64,000 nucleotides of DNA from Diospyros lotus (GCF_014633365.1 NC_068339.1:26793316-26857315); one strand, 5' to 3'. Positions 1 through 11,930 are shown, counted from the first letter of the stretch. Numbers and translations: made by a program. The notes: a model not told the origin generated them from the sequence alone.

Positions 1-548
1 ATGAATTCTTTTTGAATTCACCGATTTGCGACCTTACTGAGGTGTCCTTGGCCTTAAGCCCATTGGACTTCAGAAGGTTGGGTCGGCCTGCTTGGTAAAG
101 TTTGATCCATAAGAGGTCGTTTAAAAATTACTCATAACAAAACTCTTTAAGAAAAATTAAAAAGTAAATTGTAGTCTATGATACTCTTTATTTTATAGTG
201 GTCGAGTAGACACAAATTATAATTATAATTTTATCTTATTAACAAACATACGTAAATAGACACAAATTATAACTGTAATGTTTCTAATTTTAAATATCAA
301 TTAAGGTAATTTTATCTATTTTTTTTTTACTTTCTATTAATGTTTCTAACTTTAAATATTTTATCTAAAAATATTTTAACAAAAAATAAAAATAAAAAAC
401 AAAGAGAAGAGGCTCAACCCGCAAAACCCACCCATCAACAACTTTCAAACAACACCAACCAAAGGTTTAAATAATTCAAAAATAATTATTTTTACATCAA
501 TCAATGTAGAGGAGAAACCTAACAAATGCTCACACTCGCGTCGCCTCT
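1..548. other. AT-rich DNA without a recognised gene
   Basis: About 550 bases of AT-rich sequence with short A and T runs. No open frame with recognisable protein similarity, no LTR terminus and no terminal inverted repeat could be identified. Confidence 0.5.
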
Positions 549-1199
549 TTGGCTGCCTCCTTTATGCCAAAACCCATGCATCAACAATGTCATTTCCCCA
601 ATTTTTCCCATTTTTCATATTTTTTAATTTTTATTTCTTTTATTTTCCTTTTTTTTTTCTTTCTTTATTTTTTTTTCTTCCCATCTTCTTCTTCATCCTA
701 CTTCTCCACGCAAGGCCGAAACCTTTTTTTTTTTTTGTCTATATTTTATATTTTCTTCTTTTATTTTCTTTCTTTCTTTTCTTTTTTCCTTCCCATCTTC
801 TTTTTCCTCCTGCTTCTCCTTTCTTTTTTCTATGTGTGTATATGCGTATGTATATGTGTATACCTGTGTGTATATATATGTATGCGTATGTGTGTGGATA
901 TATGCCTATGTGTATATATATATATATGTGTGTGTATGTGTGTATATGTATTTGTGTGTTTAGGGCGGGCGGGCAATGGTGTGGGTGAGGGTTTGTGAGA
1001 TAGAGAAAGAGAGAGGGAGAGAGAGAAACAGTGACTGCGGGAATAGGTGGGTGGGTCTGTGAGAGAGAGGGAGAGAGAGAGACAGTGATAGAGGGAGTGG
1101 GTGGGTGGGTCTGTGAGAGAGAGAGAGAGAAAGAGAGTGAGAGAGAGAGGTAGTGAGGGAGGATGAGATGTTTTTTTTTTTTTTTTTGGGGGGGGGGGG
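549..1199. repeat. Low-complexity block: pyrimidine tract, TG/TA microsatellite, (GA)n, poly-T/poly-G
   Basis: Seen directly: a T/C-rich tract to about 830, a degenerate TATG/TGTG microsatellite at about 830-958, interrupted (GA)n with GGTGGGT spacers at about 985-1160, and a T run followed by a G run at about 1171-1199. Open frames across this block encode only F/S/L, V/C/Y or S/L runs and are products of the repeat composition. Confidence 0.9.
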
Positions 1200-1310
1200 A
1201 TTATGTAAGTATTTGAACTCAACCATTAATTAACATTCAAAATTCATCTCAGCCATAAGATCCAAATATATGTTAGATATTTTCAAAAATCGTTCTCTTT
1301 TATTATATAG

Positions 1311-2169
1311 ATATATATTGTCTTGTGTATGTGGTGTGAGTGGACCAAGGCATTGGGTAGGAGCGAATTATCCTTAAGGGTGTATCTACTCATGAGCATA
1401 ACCTTAGGAGTGAGCTATATGGCCCCAATAACCTCATAGCATGTGATATGGCTATGACCTTAGGTGTGAGTTGATTGTCCTCAAGGGTTGTATGGCGAGG
1501 GAGCACAGCCTTCAGAGTTAAGCTATCTTACCCCAAGTGTCAGTTGTTGTGGGTGTAAGACACGGAGTTTCAGGATGTTTGTTTCATGAGTATATCTATT
1601 CATGGATTCATGTATGCATGGTATGGGCATGATTCATTAGTTTATTCTCTTCTTTCTGGTTGGATTTCTTATGGTGGGTTATTGTAGTTATTTCATTCTT
1701 GGATCATGTCTTTACTATTCTTGTTATACTTGCTAAGCCTTGTGGCTCATTCTCTTGCTTTGCATCATTCCAGGTAAAGGCAAAGACAAGGATGAGGGCA
1801 AGTCTAGCAGGGGCTGATCTTGTATCTATAGATGTGTGTAGAACTCACCTAAAGAAAAGGTCTTAGGATCCTTCATGTTGAGTTGCTAGAGCTAGTTAGG
1901 CTCTTGTGCCTTGAGAGTACATGTATGCTTGGTGGTTATGACTTGGTGTATTACATTTAGTAGATGTAACTTTTGTCCTAGTGGGACATATATATATGCT
2001 TAATGTAAAAAGAAAATTTGGTATTATTGCATTATGATGTTTTCATCAAATGAAAGTTTATGTGGTATGTTAATGGTGGTTTGGCTCAAGTTGCTTTTAT
2101 ATCATTCTATTAATGACCCTCTCACTGATCCTCTATTCTAGCTGGGGCTCTGGGAGGCTAGCTGTTACA
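1311..2169 (+). mobile_element. 3' part of a gypsy-type LTR, same family as the solo LTR at 55138-57785
   Basis: The sequence carries the hallmarks of the 3' half of the larger gypsy-type LTRs here: a short hairpin at 1734-1749 (TAAGCC-TTGT-GGCTCA), a CATTCCAGG box shortly after it, a CTCACTGATCCTCT stretch, and a terminus GGGAGGCTAGCTGTTACA. The same order occurs near the end of the LTR at 55138-57785. The 5' half is missing and no target duplication can be assigned, so this is a truncated remnant. Direction is inferred from the terminal GTTACA. Confidence 0.7.
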
Positions 2170-2982
2170 AACGTACAACTTATTCGATTAAACTGTTGTT
2201 TGTAATTGAGAAGTGTTTGGAAGTTTTTGAATTTATAGCGGTTATGGGGAATTTAATGCACATAGTTTCTACTTTTTAAAACATTAAATGCTAATGGATA
2301 CTTTTCAAACAATTTGTGCTCGAAAATTGATGTTCTAACTTACTTGTGAGATGTTGTAGAGACAAAAAATGGTAGTTAGACACAAAGAACATTCATTTAT
2401 TCAAGATATTCCAGAAGATGTATTAAAGATAGGAAGACTATATAAGGGCTAAGGTCTAAAGAAAATTAGAGATGCTAAAACTGATCCATAAGATTATCTA
2501 AAGCCTTCAAGTGCCTCATTTCTTGTGATCTTTTGAAAGAAAAAGAAAATGAGAGTGTGCTTCCATTCTTATTTGTTTATCTCCTATACACCCAATAGAA
2601 GTGGTCAACTTTCTTGTATATTCTAAAACCTTCTATTGTATCTTTTACTATCACTTTATTGTAAAGTTGTAAAAGTTAAGCTTGACCCTTTTAAAAAGCA
2701 TTGGTTGTGGTTGATCTAGTTGTAAAAATGATTTGTTGTAAAGGTTTGTAGCGGAACCTGTACAAAAGCTACTCAAAAGTAAGTTTGGATTGATTAAATC
2801 ATTGGTTAAGAGCCAAGGTAGTGGAGTAGGCAGGTTGCTGAACCACTATAAAATTCTGGTGTGCTTCAATCTTTATTTTCTACTTACTTTCAACTTTTAA
2901 ATTACTTTAAGTTTTTTTTTAAAAAAAGGGTGAAAACTTAATTCACCCCTCTTCAGCTAACTGTGTTTTACACGCCTTAACA
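2170..2982 (+). mobile_element. Copia (SIRE-like) LTR tail just upstream of the host gene
   Basis: Two modules recur in the copia LTRs at 46555-48418 and 48424-49668. One is the GTAGTGG (2818-2824) and CCACTAT (2843-2849) inverted pair. The other is a pyrimidine-rich AATTCACCCCTCTT stretch shortly before a terminal TTAACA (end 2982). The 5' boundary is not clear because the sequence abuts another LTR tail at 2169. The tail ends about 355 bases before the predicted start codon of the GARP gene. SIRE-like is a judgement from the LTR motifs only; no coding part remains. Confidence 0.6.
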
Positions 2983-3336
2983 ATTTCCTTTATTAGTGTT
3001 ACCTATTACGTTACTTATTTGATAGAACTAATCTAGCTTTGAATTTTTCACCAAATAATGAGAGCATTTAGAACCTACCTAATTTAGGTGCGGAATTTCA
3101 TGTAGAATTTTGTTCTTTGTTATCGACTATCAATAGGTAGAAAGACAAAAATAACCTTGAAGGGAGCCCTCATCCTCTCCCATTATTTATTCCCTTCTGT
3201 TGCGACATCTACCACCACGCTCCTCTTCTTAATTTCCTTTCTCTCTCCACCCGCTCCTCTTCTTAATTTCCTCTTTCTCTCTCTCTTTCCCTCTCCCTCT
3301 GTCCCTCCCTTCTTCTCTCTAGCTCTCCCTCTCTCT
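2983..3336 (+). promoter_or_regulatory. Upstream region and CT-rich 5' leader of the GARP gene
   Basis: About 350 bases lie between the LTR tail and the predicted ATG. From about 3170 the sequence is strongly pyrimidine-rich (TCTCTC and CCCTCT tracts up to the ATG at 3337), the usual composition of plant core promoters and 5' leaders (Y-patch). No convincing TATA box was identified. An upstream in-frame ATG at 3157 would add 60 residues of F/L/S/P low-complexity sequence and was rejected as a start. Confidence 0.45.
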
Positions 3337-3579
3337 ATGTCTGAAATGAAGGGATCTTCATCTTTTTCGTCCCCTATCAGCCAAACAAATCAATTGAAAT
3401 TATCCTTTATGATACCTACTAGATATAGTTCTTCATTGCAGCTGTCCCTAAAACCTCCCAACGGTCGCTCCAAGGCTCTCCTTCGATGGACTGAAGATCT
3501 TCACCGATACTTTGTGAATGTAGTTGAGAGTCTTGGAGGAGAGGATAGTAATCTCTCTTACTCTCTGTCTTTGTCTCTT

Positions 3580-3615
<36 letters not shown>

Positions 3616-4644
3616 AAAGGAGGAAGATCATAACGATGTTTATGAGATATTTTTTCTTGTGTTTTGTTGTTTTGATAGAGGCAACACCAAAGATGGTTCT
3701 ACAAGAGATGAATTTGGAGGGGTTAACTATATCTCATATCAAGAGCCATCTTCAGGTTCTTACACAATTAAATAGTGTCAATTCTAGGCAAAATCAATCT
3801 TCCCCCATAGTTTAACCTATATACATCTACAAATTTTGGAATTTCTTTTCTTCTTATTCAGTTGTCCTTAATTTTTCAATATCTGTAGATCTAAAAATAT
3901 TTTCATTTCTGCCATGGACAGACTTACAGGAGAATGAGGCATCAAGCAAGGGCACGAGGTATTATTCACAAGAAAATAAATTAATTAGTTTTCATGTTCT
4001 AATTAGATTAATGCAACACAAATAGAAAGTAATACCAAGTTTTTATTATGTATAGTAACTTGAAGGCAGTGAAGTAGGCAGTTGTCTTTAATATTTTACA
4101 TTAGAAAATAGCTTATTTGTGAAATATTTTCATTTATCTTATTTTTCAATATTTCGTTTGCATGTAAAAAAAATTCATTTTGGCATAAAGAGGCATTTTT
4201 CTAAATTAGCTTTGTTACATATATATGTATACAAATATATACATGTTTGTATATCTATATGTATGTATGTGTGTGTATATATGTATTGGTGTACTTGTGT
4301 ATACATGTTTGTATGTGTATATATGTATATCAGGGCAAAGGAGAAAAAGAAAATGGGACCCCAATATAGACCAATAGAATTTTGACAATGAAATAATTAT
4401 AATATAAATAGAGTTATTTAAAAAATATTAATTTTACTTTATTTAAGTTATACTCTATGCCTTTTTTCGGATGTAAAATACGGTAGGATTAAAAACTAAG
4501 GAGAAGAATAATTTTTAGTAATGGGAAATATATATATGGGCCCCACATAATTATGTATATATATAAGGAAAAATTGGAAAGAAAGAAAATTTATTTATTT
4601 ACTTACATATATCTAAAGGTTTTTTTTATGTGAATATTTATTGG

Positions 4645-4682
<38 letters not shown>

Positions 4683-5498
4683 AAGGTATTTGATGAAAGA
4701 AAAAAAATTATTATCTATCATATAAATAAAAAAAATAATTTATGGATTTTAAATATGTGCGGTAAATGCCATTCTTGCTCATTTATTATGGTTAGAATTA
4801 ATTTTACTAAAAAAAGGCAATATTATTGCATTTGCTAATATTATCTAATAAAATTAATGGGTTTAAACTCAAACAACAAGTTTTACAAGTTGATGATAAT
4901 GTTTCGAAGAAATGTTTACTATAAAATGAATAATCATGTTGTATATATACACTATTTTAAACTTTTAACTAGTTCCGTGGTCTTAACTACAGAAGCTAAA
5001 CTTGAAAAAACAGGAGGGAATGGAAAGATACAAAGTGATCAACGCAATGGTCAGGGACAGATGATAGATGGAGGGCATGGAGATTATTGCAGCTTTGATG
5101 ATCTCGATCCTAAGAATTATACCATCTCACTTGGAACATGGTTCGTTTCTCTATTGTCTGCTTATAATATCAGTTGATGAGATAATGAAGGAAAACACTA
5201 AGGTCAATGGATTAAACATGTTTCGTTGAAATTTGGGCATCTTTCTAGGAAGGAGACGAAGTATGGAACTGGGGAGGAACTCAATTGCTGCATTCCTCAG
5301 GTTCTCTCTCTCTCTCTCTCTCTGAACTCGTGAAAGCATTAATGGTTTTGAGACATTTTCGTATTGCTAATGTAGGGAAATGATCCAAAGGGAGAAAGCA
5401 GTGCGAGCAACAACATCTCTTTGCTGTCTATTTCCAAATCGTCTGAGCCATCTCATGGAGATGCAAACGACATCTCACTTGAGCTGACTCTTGGTTAA
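3337..5498 (+). CDS. GARP/G2-like (Myb-SHLQxYR) transcription factor with C-terminal LxLxL motif
   Basis: Predicted six-exon gene: 3337-3547, 3679-3755, 3922-3958, 4993-5140, 5249-5300, 5376-5498, all introns GT-AG. The sum is 648 nt, giving 215 residues plus stop with phases consistent at every junction. The start at 3337 (MSEMKG) was chosen because homologues begin near a short MKGS-type N-terminus; an alternative ATG is at 3346. The DNA-binding domain lies at about residues 50-105. It starts LRWTEDLHRYFVNVV, continues LGGED across intron 1 into ATPKMVLQEMNLEGLTISH, and ends IKSHLQ joined to TYRRMRHQ over intron 2. This is the single-repeat GARP fold known to bind DNA in the nucleus. The last residues, ISLELTLG, form an LxLxL (EAR-type) motif that in plants recruits TOPLESS-type co-repressors, so a repressor role is likely. 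The large fourth intron-flanked gap (3959-4992) is full of microsatellites. The exon 4-5 junctions are the least certain. Plants have several such genes, so no symbol is given. Confidence 0.82.
3579..3611. repeat. (CT)n microsatellite in intron 1 of the GARP gene
   Basis: An almost pure CT repeat within the 131-base first intron, between the donor at 3548 and the acceptor ending at 3678. It takes up about a quarter of the intron and adds pyrimidine context well before the acceptor. Confidence 0.85.
4200..4685. repeat. TATG/TGTA and (TC)n(TA)n microsatellites in the 1-kb intron of the GARP gene
   Basis: Degenerate TATATG/TGTGTA repeat at about 4217-4335 and a (TC)n run followed by (TA)n at about 4644-4682, both inside the intron spanning 3959-4992. 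The rest of this intron is AT-rich without recognisable coding sequence. Confidence 0.8.
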
Positions 5499-6140
5499 TT
5501 TAATTGCTATGTATTAAAGTATGTTTTACAACTTGGAAACTGGACCAAGGTTTAATTTTATGCAAGGCTTCTCTAAACATTTTGGTAGACAATTAAATCT
5601 TATTTTGATCGCTTAAACGATTTTTGAATGTCTTTGGTTATATATTTCCTTGTGAATTATAACAACTAGAAGGCAAGTTTTGTGGACGTCAGTCTTTCTA
5701 GGTCACTTCCTTGAGCTCAATTGAGCTGCAAACCACTTGGTTCATTTCCACCTTTCTAGTGGGATATTGAAACTACACTTTTGGTGTCCCTTTTGTCTGT
5801 GGCAAGTTTTCTACAATTGAATGTGTCACCCAAGTTTCTATTTCCTCACCTGTTGAAATTGCTGCATATGTCTTTCATGTTTGCGACTCAATCTCCCTAT
5901 CTTGTTTTGTTACCCTATTAACTCTTATCTGAAAGGGTCTAGCCCACTCTTTTTGTGTTACTTTTGTTGGCCTTTTGCTTTAATTTTAATATTAAAAAGA
6001 AAAAGAAAAATAATTAAAATGCATGTTGACACTATTCTCATTCCAATTCTATACTCTTTCTGGAGAGATGGAAGTTTTCTTCTATCATCGACTTATGAGA
6101 CTAAATCTTAGAACATTTGTTAAATTATTCAAGATGTTTT
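5499..6140. other. 3' flank of the GARP gene, no further feature seen
   Basis: AT-rich intergenic DNA between the GARP stop codon and the copia insertion at 6146. It presumably includes the 3' UTR and polyadenylation region, but no single poly(A) signal can be chosen. No protein similarity was recognised in the short open frames. Confidence 0.4.
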
Positions 6141-6145
6141 TTTAT

Positions 6146-6858
6146 TGATGTTGTTCGGTGAAGCATCAAATAATGCCATTTGGACTAGGGGATAGGATGG
6201 CCACGTGTGGCAACCATAGGCTGCCATGTGGTACCTGCAAGATGGCCACACGCGACAACCATCCCTTCTCTCCATAAGGCACCTAATTATCTTTCCTTTG
6301 GAATATTGATCGTGTTGCATGATCAAATCTCAGCCATTCATCTCACCTTTATGAAGCTCCATCCCAACCGTCCAGAATTGCTATTTATCACTCGCATCAG
6401 GATTTAAAGCGTTAAATGAGAAAAATGGGGGAAAGAGAGAGGGTGTCTCGATCGGCCAAGGGATTTTGGGGTTTCTTCATTTGCTCTATAAATGCTCTGT
6501 ATATGCTATTTTTCCTTGTTCTCTGGTTGGATAAGACTTAGCCTCTAATATGTATTTGTGATTATTGGGGCAATTTTGTTAGCGAACCAGTGATATACAA
6601 AGAGTGTTTGTGAGCCGTGTTTGAGGGTGTAATATCCGATTTTCATATAGTGCATTGAGCTCTTCTCACTGGAGCTCAACGTGGATGTAGCCCCGATTTG
6701 GGGTGAACCACGATAAATCCTTGCCCCCTTCTTTATTCTTTTAGTTTATGTTCTAAGTGTGTGCTTATGTATGCTTCCGGCCTCTAAAGGTATTTTTTAG
6801 ATTCTTTGTGATTGAACTTGTTTGGTGTTTTTCTCTGAGTCCTCTGCTATTCATAACA
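6146..6858 (+). repeat. 5' LTR of the copia element
   Basis: 713 bases, TGATGTTG...CATAACA, matching the 3' copy end to end with scattered substitutions. It contains a CCACGTG (G-box-like) word near 6201. Contains the promoter by family analogy; no unambiguous TATA box was fixed. Confidence 0.92.
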
Positions 6859-6859
6859 G

Positions 6860-6870
6860 TGGTATCAAAG
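6860..6870 (+). other. Primer-binding site, initiator-Met tRNA type
   Basis: TGGTATCAAAG begins two bases after the LTR terminus ACA. It matches the usual TGGTATCAGAGC complement of the plant initiator-Met tRNA 3' end except for one substitution near its end. Confidence 0.8.
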
Positions 6871-7051
6871 TTTGTTATTTCCTATGGTTAAAATTTCAAT
6901 CTAAATTTGGTCGATTCAAATCTAGGGTTTCGCTTGCTCTTGTGGTCTATTTTCTCTAGGGTTGTTGAGAATCTCTATCAGCGGGTGTTTGTTTTTTATG
7001 TGTCTCAGTTAGAGTCTAAAGTCCCTTAAGTTACCTTTGTGCAAGGCCTAG

Positions 7052-7830
7052 ATGGCGTCTACTCGATTTGAAATCAGAACATTAGATGGAGGTGATTTTG
7101 GAAGTTGGAAAAAGAAAATGAAAGTGTTTCTTTCTCATCATAAGGTGCTGATAGCACTTGAGCTGGATGAACGAAAATGGTCCGCAAAATAGCTTGCTAG
7201 GACCAATGAGATAAGGGATGAGGCATTTAATATGATATTCCTCCATTTGGATGACAGTGTAATCCGAAAGGTAGACGGTATGACTAACCCTCTTGACCTT
7301 TGGAATAAACTTAATTCTCTATTTTCTGTTATGGTTGCACTTAATTTGGTTTATTTGAAAGCCATGTTGTTTAATTTTAAGATGAATGCGTCTAAGTCTA
7401 CGGATGAGAATATTGATGAATTTACTAGGCTAACATTGTTATTGGGAGGTACTAATCAAGCATTAAGTGATACCAGTGAAGCTATGATTGATTTGTTGAA
7501 TTTTTTACCTGATGATTATGATGTTGTTAAGCATGCTTTACGATATACTGGTATTGTACCTAGTTTGGATCTTGTAATTTCTGGCATTAAGGCTAGGAAA
7601 TTCGAATTAAGCACATCTAAGAAACCAGGCAATAACCTGTTTGTAAAGGGTAAAAATGAGAAAAGACATAATATAGGGAACATTGATAAATCTGGTCGGT
7701 TAGGGCTAAAGGGTAAAAAGAAAGAAAAGTAAGAAAAACAAAAATGAAAATGTTATCATTGTGGAAAGGAGGGGCATGTTAAAAAGTATTACTATGATTT
7801 TATCAGAAAACAAAAACAAGGGGGAATGTG
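7052..7830 (+). pseudogene. Copia gag (UBN2-type) relic with zinc knuckle
   Basis: Starts at an ATG about 190 bases after the primer site and reads MASTRFEIRTLDGGDFGSW, the typical copia gag N-terminus, then meets an in-frame stop near 7190. From 7232 the frame stays open for 166 codons and covers the rest of the capsid-like domain (LWNKLNSLFS, then FTRLTLLLG). A CCHC zinc knuckle follows at about 7748-7790 (CYHCGKEGHVKK), in which the last cysteine is replaced by tyrosine; two stops separate it from the capsid part. By homology gag would form the virus-like particle, but this copy cannot make a complete Gag. Confidence 0.85.
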
Positions 7831-8531
7831 ACCACAACTGTTAATAATTCAAATTGTTTGGCTGAAGTGCTTACTATGTCTAATTTCCCTGTTGGTAATG
7901 AATGGATTATGGACTTTAGTTGTTCATTTCATATGTGTCCTAACAATATTGATTGGTTTCAAAATTTTAATAACAGAGAATTGGATATATTTATATGGGT
8001 AACAACCATTCGTGCAGTGTTCAAGGTATTGGTGACATATCACTTAAATTGCATGATAACAAAACAAGAACTCTCACTGATGTAATATATGTACCTGGTT
8101 TAAAAAAAAACTTGATTTCTCTTGGTACCTTAGATGAGTTAGGATTTTCCTATAGAGCAAAAAATGGTTTTATGCATGTGTTTAAAGGAAATGAGTTAAT
8201 CCTAACTAGTGCTAAGAAAAATGGTTTATATGTTTTGAATGGTTGTTATCATCCCTCCTCCAATATGCATTCTGCTAGCATTGCTAAAACTGATAAGATA
8301 GAAATATGGCACTTGAGGCTTGGTCACATGAGGCTAAAAGGTCTACAGGCACTGTCAAACCAAGGCTACCTTGGATCAGTGCTTGTAAGGTCCCTTGATT
8401 TCTATGAGCCATGTGTTCTAAGCAAGCAACACAGGCTAAGCTTCCATAGAGAAACTCACCTAGTGAAGGCATGCCTAAGATACCTGCATTTAGTGGGGAC
8501 CTTCTCAGGTTCCTACTCACGGTGGCAATAG
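7831..8531 (+). pseudogene. Copia protease and integrase N-terminal (GAG-pre-integrase) relic
   Basis: The protease catalytic region is recognisable near 7900-7945 (WIMDFSCSFHMCPN), but the D-S-G active-site triad has become D-F-S, so the enzyme would be inactive. A frameshift near 7990 moves similarity to another frame, where VYVPGLKKNLIS-like protease C-terminus and the HLRLGHM zinc-binding region of the pre-integrase domain (about 8305-8330) are seen. The frame is lost after 8500, where the integrase core should begin. Confidence 0.8.
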
Positions 8532-11042
8532 GTATTTCTTATCTATTGTAGATTATTTTACTAGGAAGGTCTTAGTGTTTCTATTAAAAACTAAAGATTA
8601 GACTTTAGAAAAAATTAAAACCTGGAAGACCATAGTAGAAAATCAAGCTGATAGAAAAATTAAAATTCTAAGAACATACAATAGTCTAGAGTTCTACAGC
8701 AGAGACTTTGATGAATTCTGTAACACTCAAGGTATACTTAGGCATAAAATAGTTAGAAATACACCCCAGCAAAATTGGGTAGCTACAAGAATGAATTGAA
8801 CGCTACTTGAAAAAGTTAGATGTCTTTTATTCAGCTCTAATATACCTAAATCCTTTTGGGGAGAGGCTCTCTCAACTGCTGCTCACCTAGTAAATTGAAG
8901 CCCTTCAACTGCATTAAACCTTAAATACCTTGAAGAAAAGTGGACGGTAGGAAAATAAATCTAAATTACCTAAGAGTGTTTGGCTGTGAAGGTTATGCTC
9001 ACCAATCTGAAGGAGAATTAGAACCCATGTCCAAAAAATGTGTGTTCGTTGGTTATTAAGAAGGGACTAAAGGCTATAGATTATGGGATAGACATTCAGG
9101 TGGAGCAAAAATACTCATCAGTAGAGATGTCATATTTAATGAGGCCATTTTCCCTTATAGAACATCAAATATAGAAGAAATCAACACATAGAAAAATTTA
9201 GATAATTTTGTCATTTTAGGAAGTTCTTAGATTGAGGTGGAGCAACTTGTAGGAAGTAATGACCTGTCAGCTGCTCCTGCCTCATCAGAACTTAACCAAG
9301 AAGGAGTTCCCTTGCCTATGTCTAATGTGGAACGAACCTCTGATCATGATGATGATCAAGAGGAACAAGAAGATGACCTTGAGGTTGAGGTGGAGCTTTA
9401 TGACTCCCTTCAACAAAACTTCAGTGACTATCAATTGGCCCGTGATAGAAGCAGGAGGGTTATAAGACCTCTTGCAAGGTATGCTTATTCAAATTTGGTT
9501 TACTGTGCATTAGTTGCATGAATAGAATTAAGGAGCAGTGAGCCATCCACATATAATGAGGCTGTCAACTCCCAAGATTTCAACAAGTGGAAGCAAGCCA
9601 TGGATGAGGAAATGGCCTCTCTCATGGAAAATGATACCTAGGAATTGGTCCCTTGACCTGAGAAGCAAAAATTTATCCAGTGCAAATGGCTATACAAGCT
9701 TAAGGAAGGTATGCCTCCCTTAGACCCAATTAGATATAAAACAAGATTAGTGGCTAAGGGTTTTACACAAAGGAAGGGTATAGACTACAACAAAATTCTT
9801 TCACCTGTAGTTAAGTTTAAAACAATTTATATGATGCTTGTTGTTGTTGTTCAATTTGATTTGGAACTAGAACAACTAGAAGTTAAAACAACATTCTTGC
9901 ATGGTGACCTTAAAGAGCATATTTATATGGTATAACCAACTGGATATATTGATCCTGTTAAGCCTGAGCATGTATATTTGTTGAAAAAATCTTTATATGG
10001 CCTAAAACAATCCCCACGATAATGGTATAAAAAATTTGATAGCTTTGTTCTAGGGATTGGTTTTATTATAAGTCAATATGATAACTATTTTTATTTCATG
10101 CTCTTTGATGTTCCTGCTTATCTATTGTTCTATGTAGATGATATTCTATTAATTAAGAAGTCTAAGTAAAAAATTAGTGAATTAAAATCAATGCTAAATA
10201 CAAACTCTGATATGAAAGACTTAGGACCTGCTAAGAAAATTTTAGGAATGACAATAGAGAGAGATAAAAGTAAATTTAGTTTGAAAATTCAACAGCATGA
10301 TTATCTTATAAAGGCTATTCATAAATTTGGCATGCACAACTGCAAAACTGTAAGTGTTCCCTTAGCTGGACAGTTTGTTTTGTTTAAATCTCAATGCCCT
10401 ACATCTAACTCAGAAATTGTCAAAATTGAAAATATCTCAAATGCTAATGCAATTGGAATCATTATTTACTCAATGATTAGTACTAGGCCTGATCTTACAT
10501 ATTCAATTTCTTTACTTAATAGATTTATGTCAAACCCTGGGAAACCTCATTGAGATGCTTTGAAATATTTGCTAAGGTATATTAATGGTTCTATAAACAT
10601 TAGTCTGAGTTATAAGAAGAGATATGATACACTTGATCTTGTGGGTTTCATAAACTCTGATTTTGCAGGGGATAGAGATTCAAGGAAGTCTACTACTGCT
10701 TTTTTTTTTTTTTTCACCTTGGGTGGAAACTGCATTAGTTGGAAGTCACATTTGTAGCCTTTGGTTTCTTTGTCTTCCACTGAGGCAGAATACATAGCTG
10801 TAACTGATGCTTTCAAAGAAGCAATATGGCTTCAAGGCTTTTTAAAAGAGATCCACTTGCTTCAAAGAAAAGTGGATGTATTTTCAGATAGCCAAAGTGC
10901 AATTCATCTGTCTAAGAATCTGGTGTATAATGAGCGAACAAAACATGTGGACATAAGGTATCATTATGTAAGAGATTTGGTAACTAATGGCACTATGAAT
11001 ATTCAAAATGTGCCTACAGAAGATAACCCAATAGATATGTGA
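8532..11042 (+). pseudogene. Copia integrase core, reverse transcriptase and RNase H relic
   Basis: The integrase core (8532-9200) is broken by many stops. Reverse transcriptase similarity runs from about 9560 (NEAVNSQDFNKWKQAMDEEM-like) through RLVAKGFTQRKGIDY, FLHGDLKEHIYM, SLYGLKQSPR to the catalytic YVDDI near 10135, so the active-site aspartates are kept. RNase H follows ([32 protein letters not shown]) and ends near NPIDM at 11042. Stops occur at roughly 9640, 9934, 10020, 10168, 10552 and 10757. A T run at 10701-10714 sits inside the RNase H region. Confidence 0.88.
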
Positions 11043-11196
11043 ACAAAGGTATTGACTGCAACCAAGTTCAAGCATTACTTGGACTTGCTGCATATTGGAG
11101 TTGGTTGATCAAACAACCAACACAAGCAGTGAAGGTGAGAATTGAAGCATGCTGCACAAATATGAGAATGTGAGTTCACCTGTAGTGTGATGCTTC

Positions 11197-11207
11197 AAGG
11201 TGGAGAT
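11197..11207 (+). other. Polypurine tract of the copia element
   Basis: AAGGTGGAGAT lies immediately before the TGATGTTG start of the 3' LTR, the position expected for the plus-strand primer. Confidence 0.7.
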
Positions 11208-11925
11208 TGATGTTGTTCAGTGAAGCATCAAAAAATGTCATATGGACTATAGGATAGGATGGCCACGTGTTGCAACCCCAGGCTGCCATGTGGCACCTGC
11301 AGGATGGCCACACGCAGCAAACATCCCTTCTCTCCATAAAGTGCTTGATTGCCTTTGTGTTGGAATATTGATCGTGTTGCACGATCAAATCTCAGCCATT
11401 CATCTTACTTTATGAAGCTCCATCCTAGCCGTCGCCGTCCAGAATTTCTATTTATCACTTGCATCGGGATTTGAAGCGTTAGACGAGAAAAATGGGGGAA
11501 AGAGCGAGGGTGTCTCGATCAGCCAAGGGTTTTGGGGGTTTCTTCATTTGCTCTGTAAATGCTCTATATATGCTATTTTTCTTTGTTCCCTGCTTCGATA
11601 GGACTTAGCCTCTAATCTGTATTTGTGATTATTGGAGTAATTTTGTTAGGGAACCAGTGATATACAAAGAGTGTTTATAAGCTGTGTTTGAGGGTGTAAT
11701 CTTCGTTTTTCATATAGTGCAGTAAGCTCTTCTCACTAGAGCTCAATGTGAAAGTAACCTCGATTTGGGGTGAACCACGATAAATCCTTGGCCCTTTCTT
11801 TATTATTTCTATTTATGTTCTGAGTGTGTGCTCATGTATGTTTCTGGCCTTTAAAGGTATTTTTCAGATTATCTATGATTGAACTTATTTGGTGTTTTTC
11901 TTTGAGTCCTTTGCTATTCGTAACA
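11208..11925 (+). repeat. 3' LTR of the copia element
   Basis: 718 bases, collinear with 6146-6858 and ending in GTAACA. It is directly followed by the TTTAT target duplicate at 11926-11930. Confidence 0.92.
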
Positions 11926-11930
11926 TTTAT

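Larger units (their letters stand above)
6146..11925 (+). mobile_element. Complete Ty1/copia LTR retrotransposon, coding-defective, with TTTAT target duplication
   Basis: A 5.78-kb element with LTRs at 6146-6858 and 11208-11925 (both TGATGTTGTTC...TAACA), a tRNA-iMet-type primer site after the 5' LTR, a purine-rich tract before the 3' LTR, and a perfect 5-bp target-site duplication TTTAT at 6141-6145 and 11926-11930. Domain order is gag, protease, integrase, reverse transcriptase, RNase H, which defines copia. Every coding domain has stops or frameshifts. In the first 62 bases the two LTRs differ at about six positions by eye, so the insertion is not recent. It lies about 650 bases downstream of the GARP gene stop. 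Confidence 0.95.

Noticed and set aside
549..998. 149-codon and overlapping frames in the pyrimidine and TG-rich block
   Set aside because: Composed of F/S/L and V/C/Y runs dictated by microsatellites; overlapping frames on both strands are open in the same way. No domain.
3157..3336. Upstream ATG extending the GARP protein by 60 residues
   Set aside because: The extension is low-complexity F/L/S/P from the CT-rich leader and does not resemble the family N-terminus.
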